A DNA stretch of 64,000 nt from Ramlibacter agri (GCF_012927085.1 NZ_JABBFX010000001.1:2356001-2420000), one strand, 5' to 3'; positions 51,270 to 60,444 are shown, counted from the stretch's first letter. Numbers and translations: made by a program. Notes: a model not told the origin generated them from the sequence alone.

Positions 51270-52643
51270 ATGTTGCTACGAGTGAAGTTGTTCGCCGCGC
51301 TGTTCGCCGCCCTGGTTTCCGCCGCTGCGCTCCTCGGCGGCTGTGCCTCGGTCGGCGAGCCCGACCCGCAGTTCGCCTGGGTGCAGTGGACCGGTGCCGC
51401 GCAGCCGCAGGTGCGGCTGGTGCCCGCCGGCGCGCAGTGTCCGCCGCTGGAAGTCGACGGGCAACTGGTGACCATGCACATGCGCGCCGCAGCCGGCGCG
51501 CCTTCTTCGCCGACGCGCCCCGCATGGGACGCGAGCGTCTGCGAAGCCGCGGTGCCGCCCGGCGCGAGCGAGCTGCGCGTCGGCTCGCAGCGCCTTCCCG
51601 TGCCCGCGCCGCAAGCGCGCCGCATCGTGCTGCTGGGCGACAGCGGTTGCCGCATCGCACCCGGCGTCGCCCAGGCTTGCGACGACGCGGAGGCCTGGCC
51701 GTTCGCGCGCGTTGCCGCAGCGGCTGCGGCCACCAGGCCGGACCTGGTCGTCCACCTCGGCGACTATCACTATCGCGAGGCGCCTTGCCCGCCGGGCACG
51801 AGTGGCTGCGCAGGCAGCCCCTACGGCTTCGCCTGGGAGCCCTGGCGCGCGGACTTCTTCGTGCCGGCCGCGCCGCTGCTGGCCGCGGCGCCCTGGGTCT
51901 TCGTGCGCGGCAACCACGAGGAATGCGCGCGCGCCGGCCAGGGCTGGGCCCGCCTGCTGGCGCCGGGGCCGTTCGATGCGCAGCGCTCCTGCGACGACCC
52001 GCGCAACGACGGCGTCGCGGATTACGCCAGCCCTTATGCGGTACCCATCGGCGCCGGCGTGCAACTGCTGATCGTCGATTCCGCGGTTGCCGGCAATACG
52101 CCCTTGAATCCACAGAATCCGCAAGACGCCTTGACGCAAAAGCAGTACGCGCAGGACATGCGAGACCTCACCCGGCTCGCCGCGCCTCCCGGCGTGCGCA
52201 GCTGGTTCATCAGCCACCACCCGGTGCTTGGCTTCGCCGCCAACGGCACGGGCCTGTTCCCCGGCAACCCGGCGCTGCAGCAAGCTTTGCGGGGCGTCAA
52301 TGGACCGGTCCTGTTCCCGGCTGGCGTGCAACTCGCGCTGCATGGCCACGTGCACCTGTTCGAAGCGCTCTCGTTCGCGCAGGACGAACCGCCCACGCTG
52401 GTGGCCGGCCACGCCGGCACCAAGCTCGATACGGACCTGCCGCAGGCTGCGCTGCAAGGGGCGTCGCCCGCGCCCGGCGTGCAGGTGCGCGAAGCCTTGC
52501 ATGCGCAGCGCTTCGGCTTCGTGCTGCTGGAGAACACGGGCCCTGACACATGGACGCTCAGTGCCTTCGGCACCGACGGCAGCGTGTCCGCGCAGTGCAA
52601 GCTCGGGCCGGCGCGCGCCTTCCGCTGCACGCCCGCCCGCTAG
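51270..52643 (+). CDS. Metallophosphoesterase lipoprotein
   Basis: A 457-residue exported lipoprotein: basic start, hydrophobic segment and lipobox LLGGC with Cys near 25. Metal-binding motifs of calcineurin-type phosphoesterases are in order: IVLLGDSGCR near 120, VVHLGDYHYRE near 160, VRGNHEEC near 215, SHHPV near 318 and ALHGHVHLFE near 365. The substrate is unknown; a periplasmic phosphate ester or nucleotide is likely. Many Cys residues in the N-terminal half suggest disulfides. Confidence 0.88.
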   Translation: MLLRVKLFAALFAALVSAAALLGGCASVGEPDPQFAWVQWTGAAQPQVRLVPAGAQCPPLEVDGQLVTMHMRAAAGAPSSPTRPAWDASVCEAAVPPGASELRVGSQRLPVPAPQARRIVLLGDSGCRIAPGVAQACDDAEAWPFARVAAAAAATRPDLVVHLGDYHYREAPCPPGTSGCAGSPYGFAWEPWRADFFVPAAPLLAAAPWVFVRGNHEECARAGQGWARLLAPGPFDAQRSCDDPRNDGVADYASPYAVPIGAGVQLLIVDSAVAGNTPLNPQNPQDALTQKQYAQDMRDLTRLAAPPGVRSWFISHHPVLGFAANGTGLFPGNPALQQALRGVNGPVLFPAGVQLALHGHVHLFEALSFAQDEPPTLVAGHAGTKLDTDLPQAALQGASPAPGVQVREALHAQRFGFVLLENTGPDTWTLSAFGTDGSVSAQCKLGPARAFRCTPAR

Positions 52644-52750
52644 GGAAAAGAGCAGCGGCCATGCAGGGTTAGCATGCATACGATCCGCGGCGGACCGGCC
52701 GCGATGCTCGGCCATAATGAAAGTTCTATTTTCAGGACCGAACACATCCC

Positions 52751-54052
52751 ATGCTTTCCGCGCTGCGCCTGTCTTCCGTTTCCCTGTCCCTCGCTCTCGC
52801 CTTCGGTGCCTCCGGCGCCTTCGCCCAGTCCGCCAACTACGCCGGCGACGTGGGCCGCATCCTCGCCAGCCCCGCCTTCAAGGCCGCGGCAGCCGAGATC
52901 GATCGCGAACATGGCCGCATCGTGGACGAAGGCATCAAGCTGACCGAGATCCCGGCGCCGCCCTTCAAGGAAGAAGTGCGCGCCAAGGAATTCCAGAAGA
53001 TGCTGCAGGCCGCCGGCCTGAAGGACGCGCAGATCGACCCCGAAGGCAACGTGTTCGCGCTGCGCAAGGGCACGCACGGCGACGGCAAGGTCGTCGTGGT
53101 GTCCGCGCACCTGGACACCGTTTTCCCTGCCGCCACCGACGTCAAGGTCAAGCGCCAGGGCAACAAGCTGTATGCGCCCGGCATCGGTGACGACACCATG
53201 AGCCTGTCGGTGCTGCTGGCCTACGTGCGCGCCATGCAGGCCGCCAACATCAAGACCCGCGACGACATCCTGTTCGTCGGCACCGTGGGCGAGGAAGGCC
53301 CCGGCGACCTGCGCGGCGTGCGCTACCTGTTCACCAAGGGCGCGTACAAGGACAAGATCAAGGCCTTCTTCTCCATCGAGGCGGGCAGCGTGGCCGGCAT
53401 TACCAACGGCGGCGTCGGCTCCAAGCGCTATCGCGTCACCTTCAGTGGCCCCGGCGGCCACAGCTTCGGCGCCTTCGGCCTGGTGAACCCGATGTTCGCG
53501 CTGGGCCAGGCGGCCACCGAGTTCTCGCGCATCCAGGTGGCGGCGCACCCGAAGACCACCTACGGCATCGGCGTGATCGGCGGCGGCACCTCCGTCAACT
53601 CCATTCCCGTGAGCGGCTGGATGGAAGTGGACATGCGCTCCGAGTCCGTGCCGGACCTGAAGCGCGTCGAGGACCGCCTGCTGAAGATCGTCCAGGAAGC
53701 GGCGGAGGGCGAGAACTTCGCCCGCTCCACCAAGGAAGGCAAGATCACCGTCGAAGCCAAGCTGATCGGCGACCGCCCGGCCGGCAGCACCGACGCCAAC
53801 AGCGACATCGTGCAGTACGCCAAGGCCGCCATCGAAGCCGGCGGCTACAAGCCCACCTACGGCTGGAGTTCCACCGACTCCAACATGCCGATGAACCTGG
53901 GCATTCCCGCCATCACCATCGGCCGCGGCGCACCCGACGCCGGTGGCCGCGGCCACTCGCTGGACGAGTGGATGGACGTGACCAAGGAACCGATGGTCAA
54001 GGCCGTGACGACCAGCCTGAGCATCGTCATGGCCGTCACCGGCATGGAGTAA
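52751..54052 (+). CDS. M20 family metallopeptidase, exported
   Basis: A 433-residue protein with a signal peptide (ALAFGASGAFAQ). The metal site is visible: VVSAHLDTVFP near 118, PGIGDDTMSL near 142 and TVGEEGPGDLRG with the catalytic Glu near 180. SGPGGHSFGAFG starts the dimerisation domain, and the final His lies in GGRGHSLDEW near 405. It cleaves or deacylates small peptides or amides in the periplasm. The three downstream genes overlap or lie within six bases, so it may head that operon. Confidence 0.92.
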   Translation: MLSALRLSSVSLSLALAFGASGAFAQSANYAGDVGRILASPAFKAAAAEIDREHGRIVDEGIKLTEIPAPPFKEEVRAKEFQKMLQAAGLKDAQIDPEGNVFALRKGTHGDGKVVVVSAHLDTVFPAATDVKVKRQGNKLYAPGIGDDTMSLSVLLAYVRAMQAANIKTRDDILFVGTVGEEGPGDLRGVRYLFTKGAYKDKIKAFFSIEAGSVAGITNGGVGSKRYRVTFSGPGGHSFGAFGLVNPMFALGQAATEFSRIQVAAHPKTTYGIGVIGGGTSVNSIPVSGWMEVDMRSESVPDLKRVEDRLLKIVQEAAEGENFARSTKEGKITVEAKLIGDRPAGSTDANSDIVQYAKAAIEAGGYKPTYGWSSTDSNMPMNLGIPAITIGRGAPDAGGRGHSLDEWMDVTKEPMVKAVTTSLSIVMAVTGME

Positions 54053-54057
54053 GCGCG

Positions 54058-54489
54058 ATGCAGCGCCGCCAGTTCGCCACGGCCCTGGGCCTGCTTCCGC
54101 TGGCCGGTGCCGCCTTCGCCGCGGAGCCGCCGCGCATCCGCATGTTCGAGCTGTACAACGAGGACAAGGACCGCACCTTCTCGCCCGCCGCGCGCAAGCT
54201 CGCCGGCAAGGCGGTGACGGTGCAGGGCTTCATGGCCCCGCACCTGAAGGTCGACTCCGATTTCTTCGTGCTGTCGAACCAGCCGGTGGAGACCTGCCCG
54301 TTCTGCGCGTCCGAGGACCAGTGGATCGACACCATCATCTTCGTGCGCATGAAGAAGCGGCAGCAGGCCGCCAACCCCGGCGACCTGATCCTGGTGGAAG
54401 GCAAGCTGGAGATCGGCCCGCAGACCGACGCGCTGACCGGCTTCACCAGCCGCGTGCGCCTGGTCGACGCCACCTTCCGCGTGCTATGA
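54058..54489 (+). CDS. Small exported protein upstream of an ABC transporter (DUF3299-like)
   Basis: A 143-residue protein with a Tat-like signal (RRQFATALGLLPLAGAAFA). The mature part is beta-rich: KLAGKAVTVQGFMAPHLKVD, then SDFFVLSNQPVETCPFCAS and ILVEGKLEIGP, resembling OB-fold DUF3299-type proteins. CPFC could bind a metal or form a disulfide. It overlaps the ABC ATPase gene by four bases, and the permease by the same token follows, so it is probably a periplasmic part of that transporter. The family call is from memory of the pattern and only moderately sure. Confidence 0.6.
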   Translation: MQRRQFATALGLLPLAGAAFAAEPPRIRMFELYNEDKDRTFSPAARKLAGKAVTVQGFMAPHLKVDSDFFVLSNQPVETCPFCASEDQWIDTIIFVRMKKRQQAANPGDLILVEGKLEIGPQTDALTGFTSRVRLVDATFRVL

Positions 54490-55190
54490 CGGCGCTCGCG
54501 CAGCCCGCCGGCGGGCTGGCGATCCGGTCGCTGACGGTGAGCTTCGCGGACCATGGCGCGGGCGTCATCCGCGCGCTGGCCGGCGTCAGTGCGCAGTTCG
54601 CGCCGGGCCGGCTCACCGCCATCGTCGGTCCGTCCGGTTCCGGCAAGTCGACCCTGCTGCACGCCATGGCCGGCATCGTGGTGCCGGAGCAGGGCGAGGT
54701 GTGCTGCGGCGAGACGGTGGTCAACCGCCTCGACGAGCGCCGCCGCGATGCCTGGCGGCTCGCGAATTGCGGCATGGTGTTCCAGGACTTCCGCCTGATC
54801 GACGAACTGGATGCGCTGGGCAACACGCTGCTGCCGGCGCAATTTCGCCGCGTGCGCGTGTCGCCTGAATTGAAGGCCAGGGCGGACGAACTGCTGACAC
54901 GCTTCGAAGTGCCGCAGCGCGCCGGGCCGGTGGCGCGCTTCTCGCGTGGCGAGCAGCAGCGCGTGGCGCTGGCGCGGGCCCTGCTGCTGGACCCGCCGCT
55001 GATCCTGGCCGACGAGCCGACCGCGAGCCTGGATGCCGGGAACGGGCAACGCATCGCGCAGTCGCTGCTGGACCTCGCGCGCGCCGGCAAGACCGTCATA
55101 GCCGTGACGCACGACGACAAGCTGATGGCTGCGGCCGACCACGTGTTGACCTTGCGCGCCGGCTGCATCGTCGGGGACGCCGGGCGATGA
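54486..55190 (+). CDS. ABC transporter ATP-binding protein (LolD/MacB type)
   Basis: A 234-residue ATPase with Walker A IVGPSGSGKSTLL (about 46-58), Q-loop VFQDFRLIDEL, signature FSRGEQQRVALARALL (variant of LSGGQ), Walker B LILADEPTASLD and the switch His in IAVTHDD. The type pairs with FtsX-like permeases, here the overlapping next gene (ATGA). Cytoplasmic side of the inner membrane. Confidence 0.95.
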   Translation: MTALAQPAGGLAIRSLTVSFADHGAGVIRALAGVSAQFAPGRLTAIVGPSGSGKSTLLHAMAGIVVPEQGEVCCGETVVNRLDERRRDAWRLANCGMVFQDFRLIDELDALGNTLLPAQFRRVRVSPELKARADELLTRFEVPQRAGPVARFSRGEQQRVALARALLLDPPLILADEPTASLDAGNGQRIAQSLLDLARAGKTVIAVTHDDKLMAAADHVLTLRAGCIVGDAGR

Positions 55191-56413
55191 ATCCCTGGCC
55201 GCTCATTCGCGCCGCGCTGGCGCGCTATCGCTACAGCGCGATGGCTTTCGTGCTGCTGGTGGCGGCGGGCGTGACGCTGGCGGTCGCCATCCTGTCGCAG
55301 GAGCGGGCGCTGCGCAACGGCAGCACGCGCGCTGCCGACCGCTTCACGTTGATTGTCGCGCCGCCGGGCAGCCGCACCGATGCGCTGTTCACGGGCGTGT
55401 TCCTGCGGCCCGGATCCAGCCAGTTGCTCAGTCCCACGCTGACGGCCAATCTGCTCAATGACAAGCGCGCGGCCTTCGTGTCGCCGCTCGCTTTCGGCGA
55501 CAGCCATCGCGGCGCGCCGGTGGTGGGCGCGATCGCGCCGCTGGTGGAGCACCTGTCCGAAGGCCTCGCCGAAGGGCGTGTGTTCGCATCGCCGCGCGAA
55601 GCTGTCGTGGGCGCGACCTCGCCGCTGCAACTGGGCGACAGCTTCAAGCCCGCGCATGGCGTGCACCACGGTGGCATGGAGCATGGCGGCGACGACGAGC
55701 TCGATGCGCACGACGTGCTCATCACGGTGGTCGGCCGCATGAAGCCGACCGGCTCGCCCTGGGACCGTGCCATCGTCGTGCCGATCGAACTGGTCTGGTC
55801 GCTGCACCATCTGCCCACGGGGCACGCGCCCGGATCGGCGCAGCTCGGTGCGCCCTTCGATCCGGCTTTCACGCCCGGCATCCCCGCCGCGGTGGTGCAC
55901 ACGCCGAAGATCGCCGCGGCCTACCAGCTGCGCAGCGCCTACACGGGCAAGGAGTCGATGGCCTTCTTCCCGGCGGAAGCGCTGCTGCAGTTGTATGCCA
56001 TCCTGGGCGACATGCGGCAGCTGATGAGCCTGCTGGCCGTGGTGACGCAGGCGCTGGTGCTGCTGGCCATCGTTTCCAGCGTGTTCATCCTGTTCCGGCT
56101 GCTGGCGCCGCAGTTCGCGACCTTGCGAGCGCTGGGTGCGCCGCGACGCTACGTGTTCGCGATCGCCTGGGGCTTCACGGCCTTGCTGGTGGGCGTCGGC
56201 GTGCTGGCGGGACTCGCCGGCGGCTGGGGACTGTCGTTTGCCATCAGCGGCTGGCTGGCGCATTCCACGGGTGTCTCGCTGCAGCCCAGCCTGGGCGCAG
56301 CGGAACTGCTGGTGGCCTTGGCCATCTTCGGCGTCGGCCTGGTGCTGGCGGCCTTGCCGGCCTGGCGCATGCAGCGCGCGCCGCTGGCGGCGGCCCTCAA
56401 GGGCGAAGGCTGA
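55187..56413 (+). CDS. FtsX-like ABC permease with a histidine-rich periplasmic loop
   Basis: A 408-residue permease: one helix near 18-38, a large periplasmic domain (about 40-275), then three helices (about 280-305, 325-350, 370-395) typical of MacB/FtsX proteins. The periplasmic domain contains a histidine-rich stretch, AHGVHHGGMEHGGDDELDAH (about 157-176), with further His in WSLHHLPTGHA. This suggests metal binding, perhaps zinc. With the ATPase and the small exported protein it may form a mechanotransmission system rather than a classical importer. Confidence 0.9.
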   Translation: MNPWPLIRAALARYRYSAMAFVLLVAAGVTLAVAILSQERALRNGSTRAADRFTLIVAPPGSRTDALFTGVFLRPGSSQLLSPTLTANLLNDKRAAFVSPLAFGDSHRGAPVVGAIAPLVEHLSEGLAEGRVFASPREAVVGATSPLQLGDSFKPAHGVHHGGMEHGGDDELDAHDVLITVVGRMKPTGSPWDRAIVVPIELVWSLHHLPTGHAPGSAQLGAPFDPAFTPGIPAAVVHTPKIAAAYQLRSAYTGKESMAFFPAEALLQLYAILGDMRQLMSLLAVVTQALVLLAIVSSVFILFRLLAPQFATLRALGAPRRYVFAIAWGFTALLVGVGVLAGLAGGWGLSFAISGWLAHSTGVSLQPSLGAAELLVALAIFGVGLVLAALPAWRMQRAPLAAALKGEG

Positions 56414-56430
56414 AGCATAGACTCGGTGCC

Positions 56431-56490
56431 ATGCAGGCACCGAGCGATCCCTTCAGCGACCCGGCGGCCGTCGCCGCCTGTTACGCCTGA
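56431..56490 (+). pseudogene. N-terminal stub of a SAM-dependent methyltransferase-like gene
   Basis: A 19-codon frame, MQAPSDPFSDPAAVAACYA then stop. The DPFSDPAAVA-x-YA pattern looks like the first residues of a class I methyltransferase family that begins DPFxDPAAVARYAE. Nothing of the body follows; the next 100 bases hold no matching frame. Likely the remnant of a deletion, but a chance match in so short a stretch cannot be excluded. Confidence 0.35.
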
Positions 56491-56593
56491 GCCACCGCTA
56501 GTGAAAACCCTAGGAAAATCCTTGTCGATTTCGCGGGAGCTGCTTCGTCGTCAGTGCAAGGCGGGTAGGTCCCGCAACTCCTGGAGAAAGCAA

Positions 56594-57073
56594 ATGGTGA
56601 GCAAGAACACGATCTGCCTCTGGTACGAACGCGACGCGCTGGAAGCCGCGCAGTTCTACGCGAAGACCTTCCCGGACAGCAAGGTGGGCGCCGTCCACCG
56701 CGCCCCGGGCGACTATCCGTCCGGCAAGGAAGGCGACGTGCTGACGGTCGAATTCACCGTCATGGGCGTTCCCTGCGTGGGCCTGAACGGCGGGCCGGTG
56801 TTCCAGCACAACGAGGCCTTCTCGTTCCAGGTGGCGACCGACGACCAGGCCGAGACCGACCGGCTGTGGCAGGCGATCGTCTCCAACGGCGGCCAGGAGA
56901 GCGCCTGCGGCTGGTGCAAGGACAAGTGGGGCCTGTCGTGGCAGATCACGCCCCGCGCGCTGCTGGCGGCCATCAGCGACCCCGACCGCGCGGCGGCCAG
57001 GCGCTCTTTCGACGCGATGATGAAGATGGGCAAGATCGACATCGCCAGGATCGAAGCCGCGCGCAAGGGCTGA
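56594..57073 (+). CDS. VOC family protein (PhnB-like)
   Basis: A 159-residue protein of the PhnB/3-demethylubiquinone methyltransferase-like VOC group: ICLWYERDALEAAQFYAKTF at the start, VLTVEFTVMGVPCVGLNGGP in the middle, and CGWCKDKWGLSWQITP near 115. It probably binds a small ligand or metal; the reaction is unknown. GGAG lies 9 bases before ATG 56594; an upstream extension of the frame to 56426 has no family similarity. The DHA2 gene starts three bases after its stop. Confidence 0.88.
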   Translation: MVSKNTICLWYERDALEAAQFYAKTFPDSKVGAVHRAPGDYPSGKEGDVLTVEFTVMGVPCVGLNGGPVFQHNEAFSFQVATDDQAETDRLWQAIVSNGGQESACGWCKDKWGLSWQITPRALLAAISDPDRAAARRSFDAMMKMGKIDIARIEAARKG

Positions 57074-57076
57074 GGC

Positions 57077-58522
57077 ATGGTGGCCTCCCCCGAAACGGCC
57101 GGCCCGCACAGGCGCTGGTGGGCCCTCTACGTGCTGTGCCTGGGCGTGCTGATGATCGTGCTGGACACGACCATCGTGAACGTCGCCTTGCCCTCGATCC
57201 GCACGGACCTGAAGTTCACCGAGACCTCGCTGGTGTGGGTGGTCAACGCCTACATGCTCACCTTCGGCGGCTTCCTGCTGCTGGGGGGCCGGCTGGGCGA
57301 CCTGTTCGGGCACCGGCGGGTCTTCCTGGCGGGCCTCGCGCTGTTCACGCTGGCCTCGCTGGCCTGCGGCATGGCGCCGACGCAGTTCGCGCTGATCGCG
57401 GCACGGGCCGTGCAAGGCGTCGGTGGCGCGGTGGTGTCGGCTGTGGGGCTGTCGCTGATCATGACGATGTTCACCGACGCCGGCGAACGGGCCCGCGCCA
57501 TGGGTGTCTACGGTTTTGTCTGTGCCGGCGGCGGCAGCGTGGGCGTGCTGCTGGGTGGCGTGCTGACCACCTTGTTGAACTGGCGCTGGATCTTCCTGGT
57601 GAACCTGCCGATCGGCATCGTCGTGGCGCTGCTGGTGCGCGGCCTGATCGCGCCGGGGCAGCGTGATGCGACGCGGCGCCTCGATGGCGCGGGTGCGCTG
57701 CTGGTGACGTCCTCCTTGCTGGTCGCTGTCTATGCCGTGGTGAACGCGAACGAGGCGGGCTGGACCTCGGCGAACACGCTGGGCCTGCTTGGCCTCGCCG
57801 TGGTGCTGGCCGCCCTGTTCATCGCGGTGGAGCAGCGCGTGGCACAGCCGCTGATGCCGCTGGGCATGTTTCGGCACCGCAACCTGGCGGTGGCCAACAT
57901 CTCCGGCGTGCTGTGGGCCGCGGCCATGTTCGCCTGGTTCTTCATGTCGGCGCTGTACATGCAGCTGGTGCTGGGCTACACGCCGATGCAGGTGGGCCTG
58001 TCCTTCCTGCCCGGCAACCTGATCATGGCCGTCATGTCGCTGGGCGCATCGGCGCGCATCGTCGTGCGCTGGGGCATCCGCGGGCCCTTCGCCGTGGGCT
58101 TGTTGATTGCCGCCTCGGGCCTGGCGCTGTTCGCGCGGGCGCCGGCGGATGGCGCGTTCCTTGTCGACGTGCTCCCCGCCATGGTGCTGCTCGGCATCGG
58201 CGCGGGCATCGCCTTCAACCCGATGCTGCTGGCGGCGATGAACGACGTGGCGCCGCAGGACGCGGGGCTGGCGTCCGGCGTGGTCAACACCTCTTTCATG
58301 ATGGGCGGAGCGCTGGGGCTGGCCGTGCTGGCGAGTGTGGCTGCCGCGCGCACCGCGCAGGTCCAGGCAGACGGCGCCGTGGAAGCGATCGCGCTGAACG
58401 CCGGCTACCGGCTGGCCTTCCTGGTCGGCGCGCTGTTTGCCGCCGGCACGGCCTTGCTGGGATGGTTCACGCTGCGGCAGGGTGAATTGCGGACGGGACA
58501 GCAAAGTGTGGGACACGCGTGA
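57077..58522 (+). CDS. DHA2 family MFS drug transporter
   Basis: A 481-residue exporter with 14 predicted helices. Family motifs: LDTTIVNVALPSI in helix 1, GGRLGDLFGHRRVFLAGL in the first loop and the helix 5 antiporter motif GGGSVGVLLGGVL. DHA2 proteins export drugs with proton antiport. The last 17 bases overlap the acetyltransferase gene that follows, implying co-translation of two resistance-type functions. Confidence 0.92.
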   Translation: MVASPETAGPHRRWWALYVLCLGVLMIVLDTTIVNVALPSIRTDLKFTETSLVWVVNAYMLTFGGFLLLGGRLGDLFGHRRVFLAGLALFTLASLACGMAPTQFALIAARAVQGVGGAVVSAVGLSLIMTMFTDAGERARAMGVYGFVCAGGGSVGVLLGGVLTTLLNWRWIFLVNLPIGIVVALLVRGLIAPGQRDATRRLDGAGALLVTSSLLVAVYAVVNANEAGWTSANTLGLLGLAVVLAALFIAVEQRVAQPLMPLGMFRHRNLAVANISGVLWAAAMFAWFFMSALYMQLVLGYTPMQVGLSFLPGNLIMAVMSLGASARIVVRWGIRGPFAVGLLIAASGLALFARAPADGAFLVDVLPAMVLLGIGAGIAFNPMLLAAMNDVAPQDAGLASGVVNTSFMMGGALGLAVLASVAAARTAQVQADGAVEAIALNAGYRLAFLVGALFAAGTALLGWFTLRQGELRTGQQSVGHA

Positions 58523-59363
58523 GCTGAACGCGCAGCTGCGCGCGCTGGGCGTCCGCGCGGGCGACCGGCTGATGGTGCACGCCTCGCTGCGCGCCGTGGG
58601 GCCGGTGGCCGGTGGGCCGCCCGGTCTGCTCGCAGCCTTGCTGGAAGCGCTGGGGCCGGAAGGCACGCTGCTCGCGTATGCGTCCTGGCAGCACTCCAGC
58701 TACGACGCGACGCTGGATGGCCGCGAGCTCACGCGCGAGGAACGCGATGCGTGGCCGGTGTTCGAGCCCGCCACGGCGCCGCCTTACGACGGCTTCGGCA
58801 AGTTCAACCGCTTTGTCTGTGCCCACCCGGGCGCGCAGCGCAGCGCGCACCCGGACGCGAGCATCGTGGCGATCGGCCGGCGCGCCGCGGACCTGGCGGC
58901 GCACCACTCGCTGCTGGATGGCTACGGGCCCGCCTCGCCGCTGGGGCGCTTCGCCGTCGGCGGCGGCCGCATCCTGATGCTGGGCGCGCCGCCCGGTGCG
59001 GTGACGGTGCTGCACGTCGCGGAAGCCATCGCGCGCGTCCCGGGCAAGCGGCGCGTTCGCTACCAGGTGCCGGTGCGGGTGGACGGCCAGCGCTGCTGGC
59101 GCGAGGCCGAGGAATTCGACACCAATGCCTTGCTCGACCAGTTCGTGGCCAGCGGCTTCGATGCGATCGCGGGCATCGCGACCGACTACGTCGCGCAGGG
59201 CAGTGGCTTGCGGGGCCGTGTCGGCGACGCGAGCTGTTGGCTGCTCGACGCGCAAGACCTCGTCGCCTTCGGCGTGCGCTGGCTGGAAAGCCGCTTCGGC
59301 GCCGGGCCGGGCGACGCATCTCCACAGGAGGACAGGGAACCATGCAGGACGCTGCAACCATGA
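58506..59363 (+). CDS. AAC(3) family aminoglycoside N-acetyltransferase-like protein
   Basis: A 285-residue enzyme with the antibiotic_NAT pattern: GVRAGDRLMVHASLRAVGPV at about 13-32, FNRFVCAHPGAQRSAHPDAS with the RSxHPxxS acetyl-CoA/catalytic motif near 105, then LLDGYGPASPLGRFAVGGG. True AAC(3) enzymes acetylate aminoglycosides, but chromosomal relatives may have other substrates. The GTG at 58506 overlaps the DHA2 gene by 17 bases; no ATG alternative lies nearby. Confidence 0.85.
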   Translation: MWDTRELNAQLRALGVRAGDRLMVHASLRAVGPVAGGPPGLLAALLEALGPEGTLLAYASWQHSSYDATLDGRELTREERDAWPVFEPATAPPYDGFGKFNRFVCAHPGAQRSAHPDASIVAIGRRAADLAAHHSLLDGYGPASPLGRFAVGGGRILMLGAPPGAVTVLHVAEAIARVPGKRRVRYQVPVRVDGQRCWREAEEFDTNALLDQFVASGFDAIAGIATDYVAQGSGLRGRVGDASCWLLDAQDLVAFGVRWLESRFGAGPGDASPQEDREPCRTLQP

Positions 59364-59746
59364 ACGAATACCTGCTGCTTTCGCGCGGCCGCTGGGACGC
59401 GGACAAGTCGCCGCAGGAGATCCAGGCCACCATCGACGCGTTCTACGCCTGGCACGCGAAGCTGGTGACCGAAGGCAAGTTCAAGTCGGGCCAGCGGCTG
59501 GCGACGGGCGCGAAGCTGGTCACGCGCAACGGCATCACGGACGGGCCCTTCACCGAAGCCAAGGAAGTGGTCGGCGGCTACTGGTTCGTCTACGCCCCCA
59601 GCCTGGACGAAGCAGCGCGCATCGTGGCGGACAACCCTTGCCTGGCCTGCGGGCTGCTCTTCGAGATCCGCCCGATCGAAGCGCAGCAGGCGTGCGCGTA
59701 CAGCGAGGCCAACGAGACGCCGAGGAGCGGCGACGGCTCAACCTGA
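59342..59746 (+). CDS. YCII-related domain protein
   Basis: A 134-residue protein with the YciI-like dimeric fold: NEYLLLSRGRWDADKSPQEI, FYAWHAKLVTEGKFKSGQRL, then GPFTEAKEVVGGYWFVYAPS and a C-terminal IEIRPI-like strand. The GPFxExKE motif is typical of the DGPF subgroup often linked to sigma factors, none of which is here. ATG 59342 follows AGGAGGACAGGG; ATG 59360 is in frame. Function unknown. Confidence 0.88.
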   Translation: MQDAATMNEYLLLSRGRWDADKSPQEIQATIDAFYAWHAKLVTEGKFKSGQRLATGAKLVTRNGITDGPFTEAKEVVGGYWFVYAPSLDEAARIVADNPCLACGLLFEIRPIEAQQACAYSEANETPRSGDGST

Positions 59747-59775
59747 GACCGGCGCGGGGTGATAGTCTCCCCCGC

Positions 59776-60444
59776 GTGACTTCGCTCGTCGACCGTTTCC
59801 GCCAGGCCGGGCTGCACCGGCCCCGCCTCTTCGCCGCCAGTGCGCTGGGCGCCGTCTCCTTCTTCCTGCTGCCCGATGGCTGGACCTTCACTGCGCGGGT
59901 GCTCGTCGCCTGGAACCTGGGCGTGTGGCCTTACCTGGCGACCTTCGCGTGGCTGTCGCTGCGCACGAACGCGGCCGGCGTGCGCGCCATCGCGAAGCAG
60001 GAAGACGCCAGCAGCGCCGGCTTGATGGTGGTGATGTGCGGCGCGGCCGTCCTCAGCGTCGCGGCCATCGTGGCCGAACTGGCGCGAGGCAGCCACTCGG
60101 GCCAGAGCGGGGCCTTCGTGTATGGCCTGACGGCGCTGACGGTGATCGGCTCCTGGCTGCTCGTCGCCGCCCTGTATACCTTCCACTATGCGCACCTGTA
60201 CTACTCCTCGGCCGAGAACCGCCTGCCCCTGGCTTTCCCGGAAGGGCTGAAGTCGCCGTCCTACCTGGACTTCATGTACTTCGCGCTGACGATCTCCGTG
60301 GCCGTCCAGACCTCGGACGTCTCGGTGCGCACGACATCGATGCGCGCCACCGTCATGGTGCAGTCGGTGCTGTGCTTCTTCTTCAACCTGGCGATCCTCG
60401 GGCTGTCGATCAACATCGCGGCCGGTTTTGCACAGGGCCACTAG
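59776..60444 (+). CDS. DUF1345 family membrane protein
   Basis: A 222-residue protein with five predicted helices (about 18-35, 40-60, 88-108, 118-140, 195-215). The signature YTFHYAHLYYSS and the segment LDFMYFALTISVAVQTSDV are those of DUF1345. The role is unknown. GTG 59776 is the only start fitting the family N-terminus. It is convergent with and overlaps the MATE gene by four bases. Confidence 0.88.
   Translation: MTSLVDRFRQAGLHRPRLFAASALGAVSFFLLPDGWTFTARVLVAWNLGVWPYLATFAWLSLRTNAAGVRAIAKQEDASSAGLMVVMCGAAVLSVAAIVAELARGSHSGQSGAFVYGLTALTVIGSWLLVAALYTFHYAHLYYSSAENRLPLAFPEGLKSPSYLDFMYFALTISVAVQTSDVSVRTTSMRATVMVQSVLCFFFNLAILGLSINIAAGFAQGH

Noticed and set aside
56426..56593. N-terminal extension of the VOC gene at 56594
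   Set aside because: The added 56 residues show no VOC similarity, while a good ribosome site and the family start lie at 56594.
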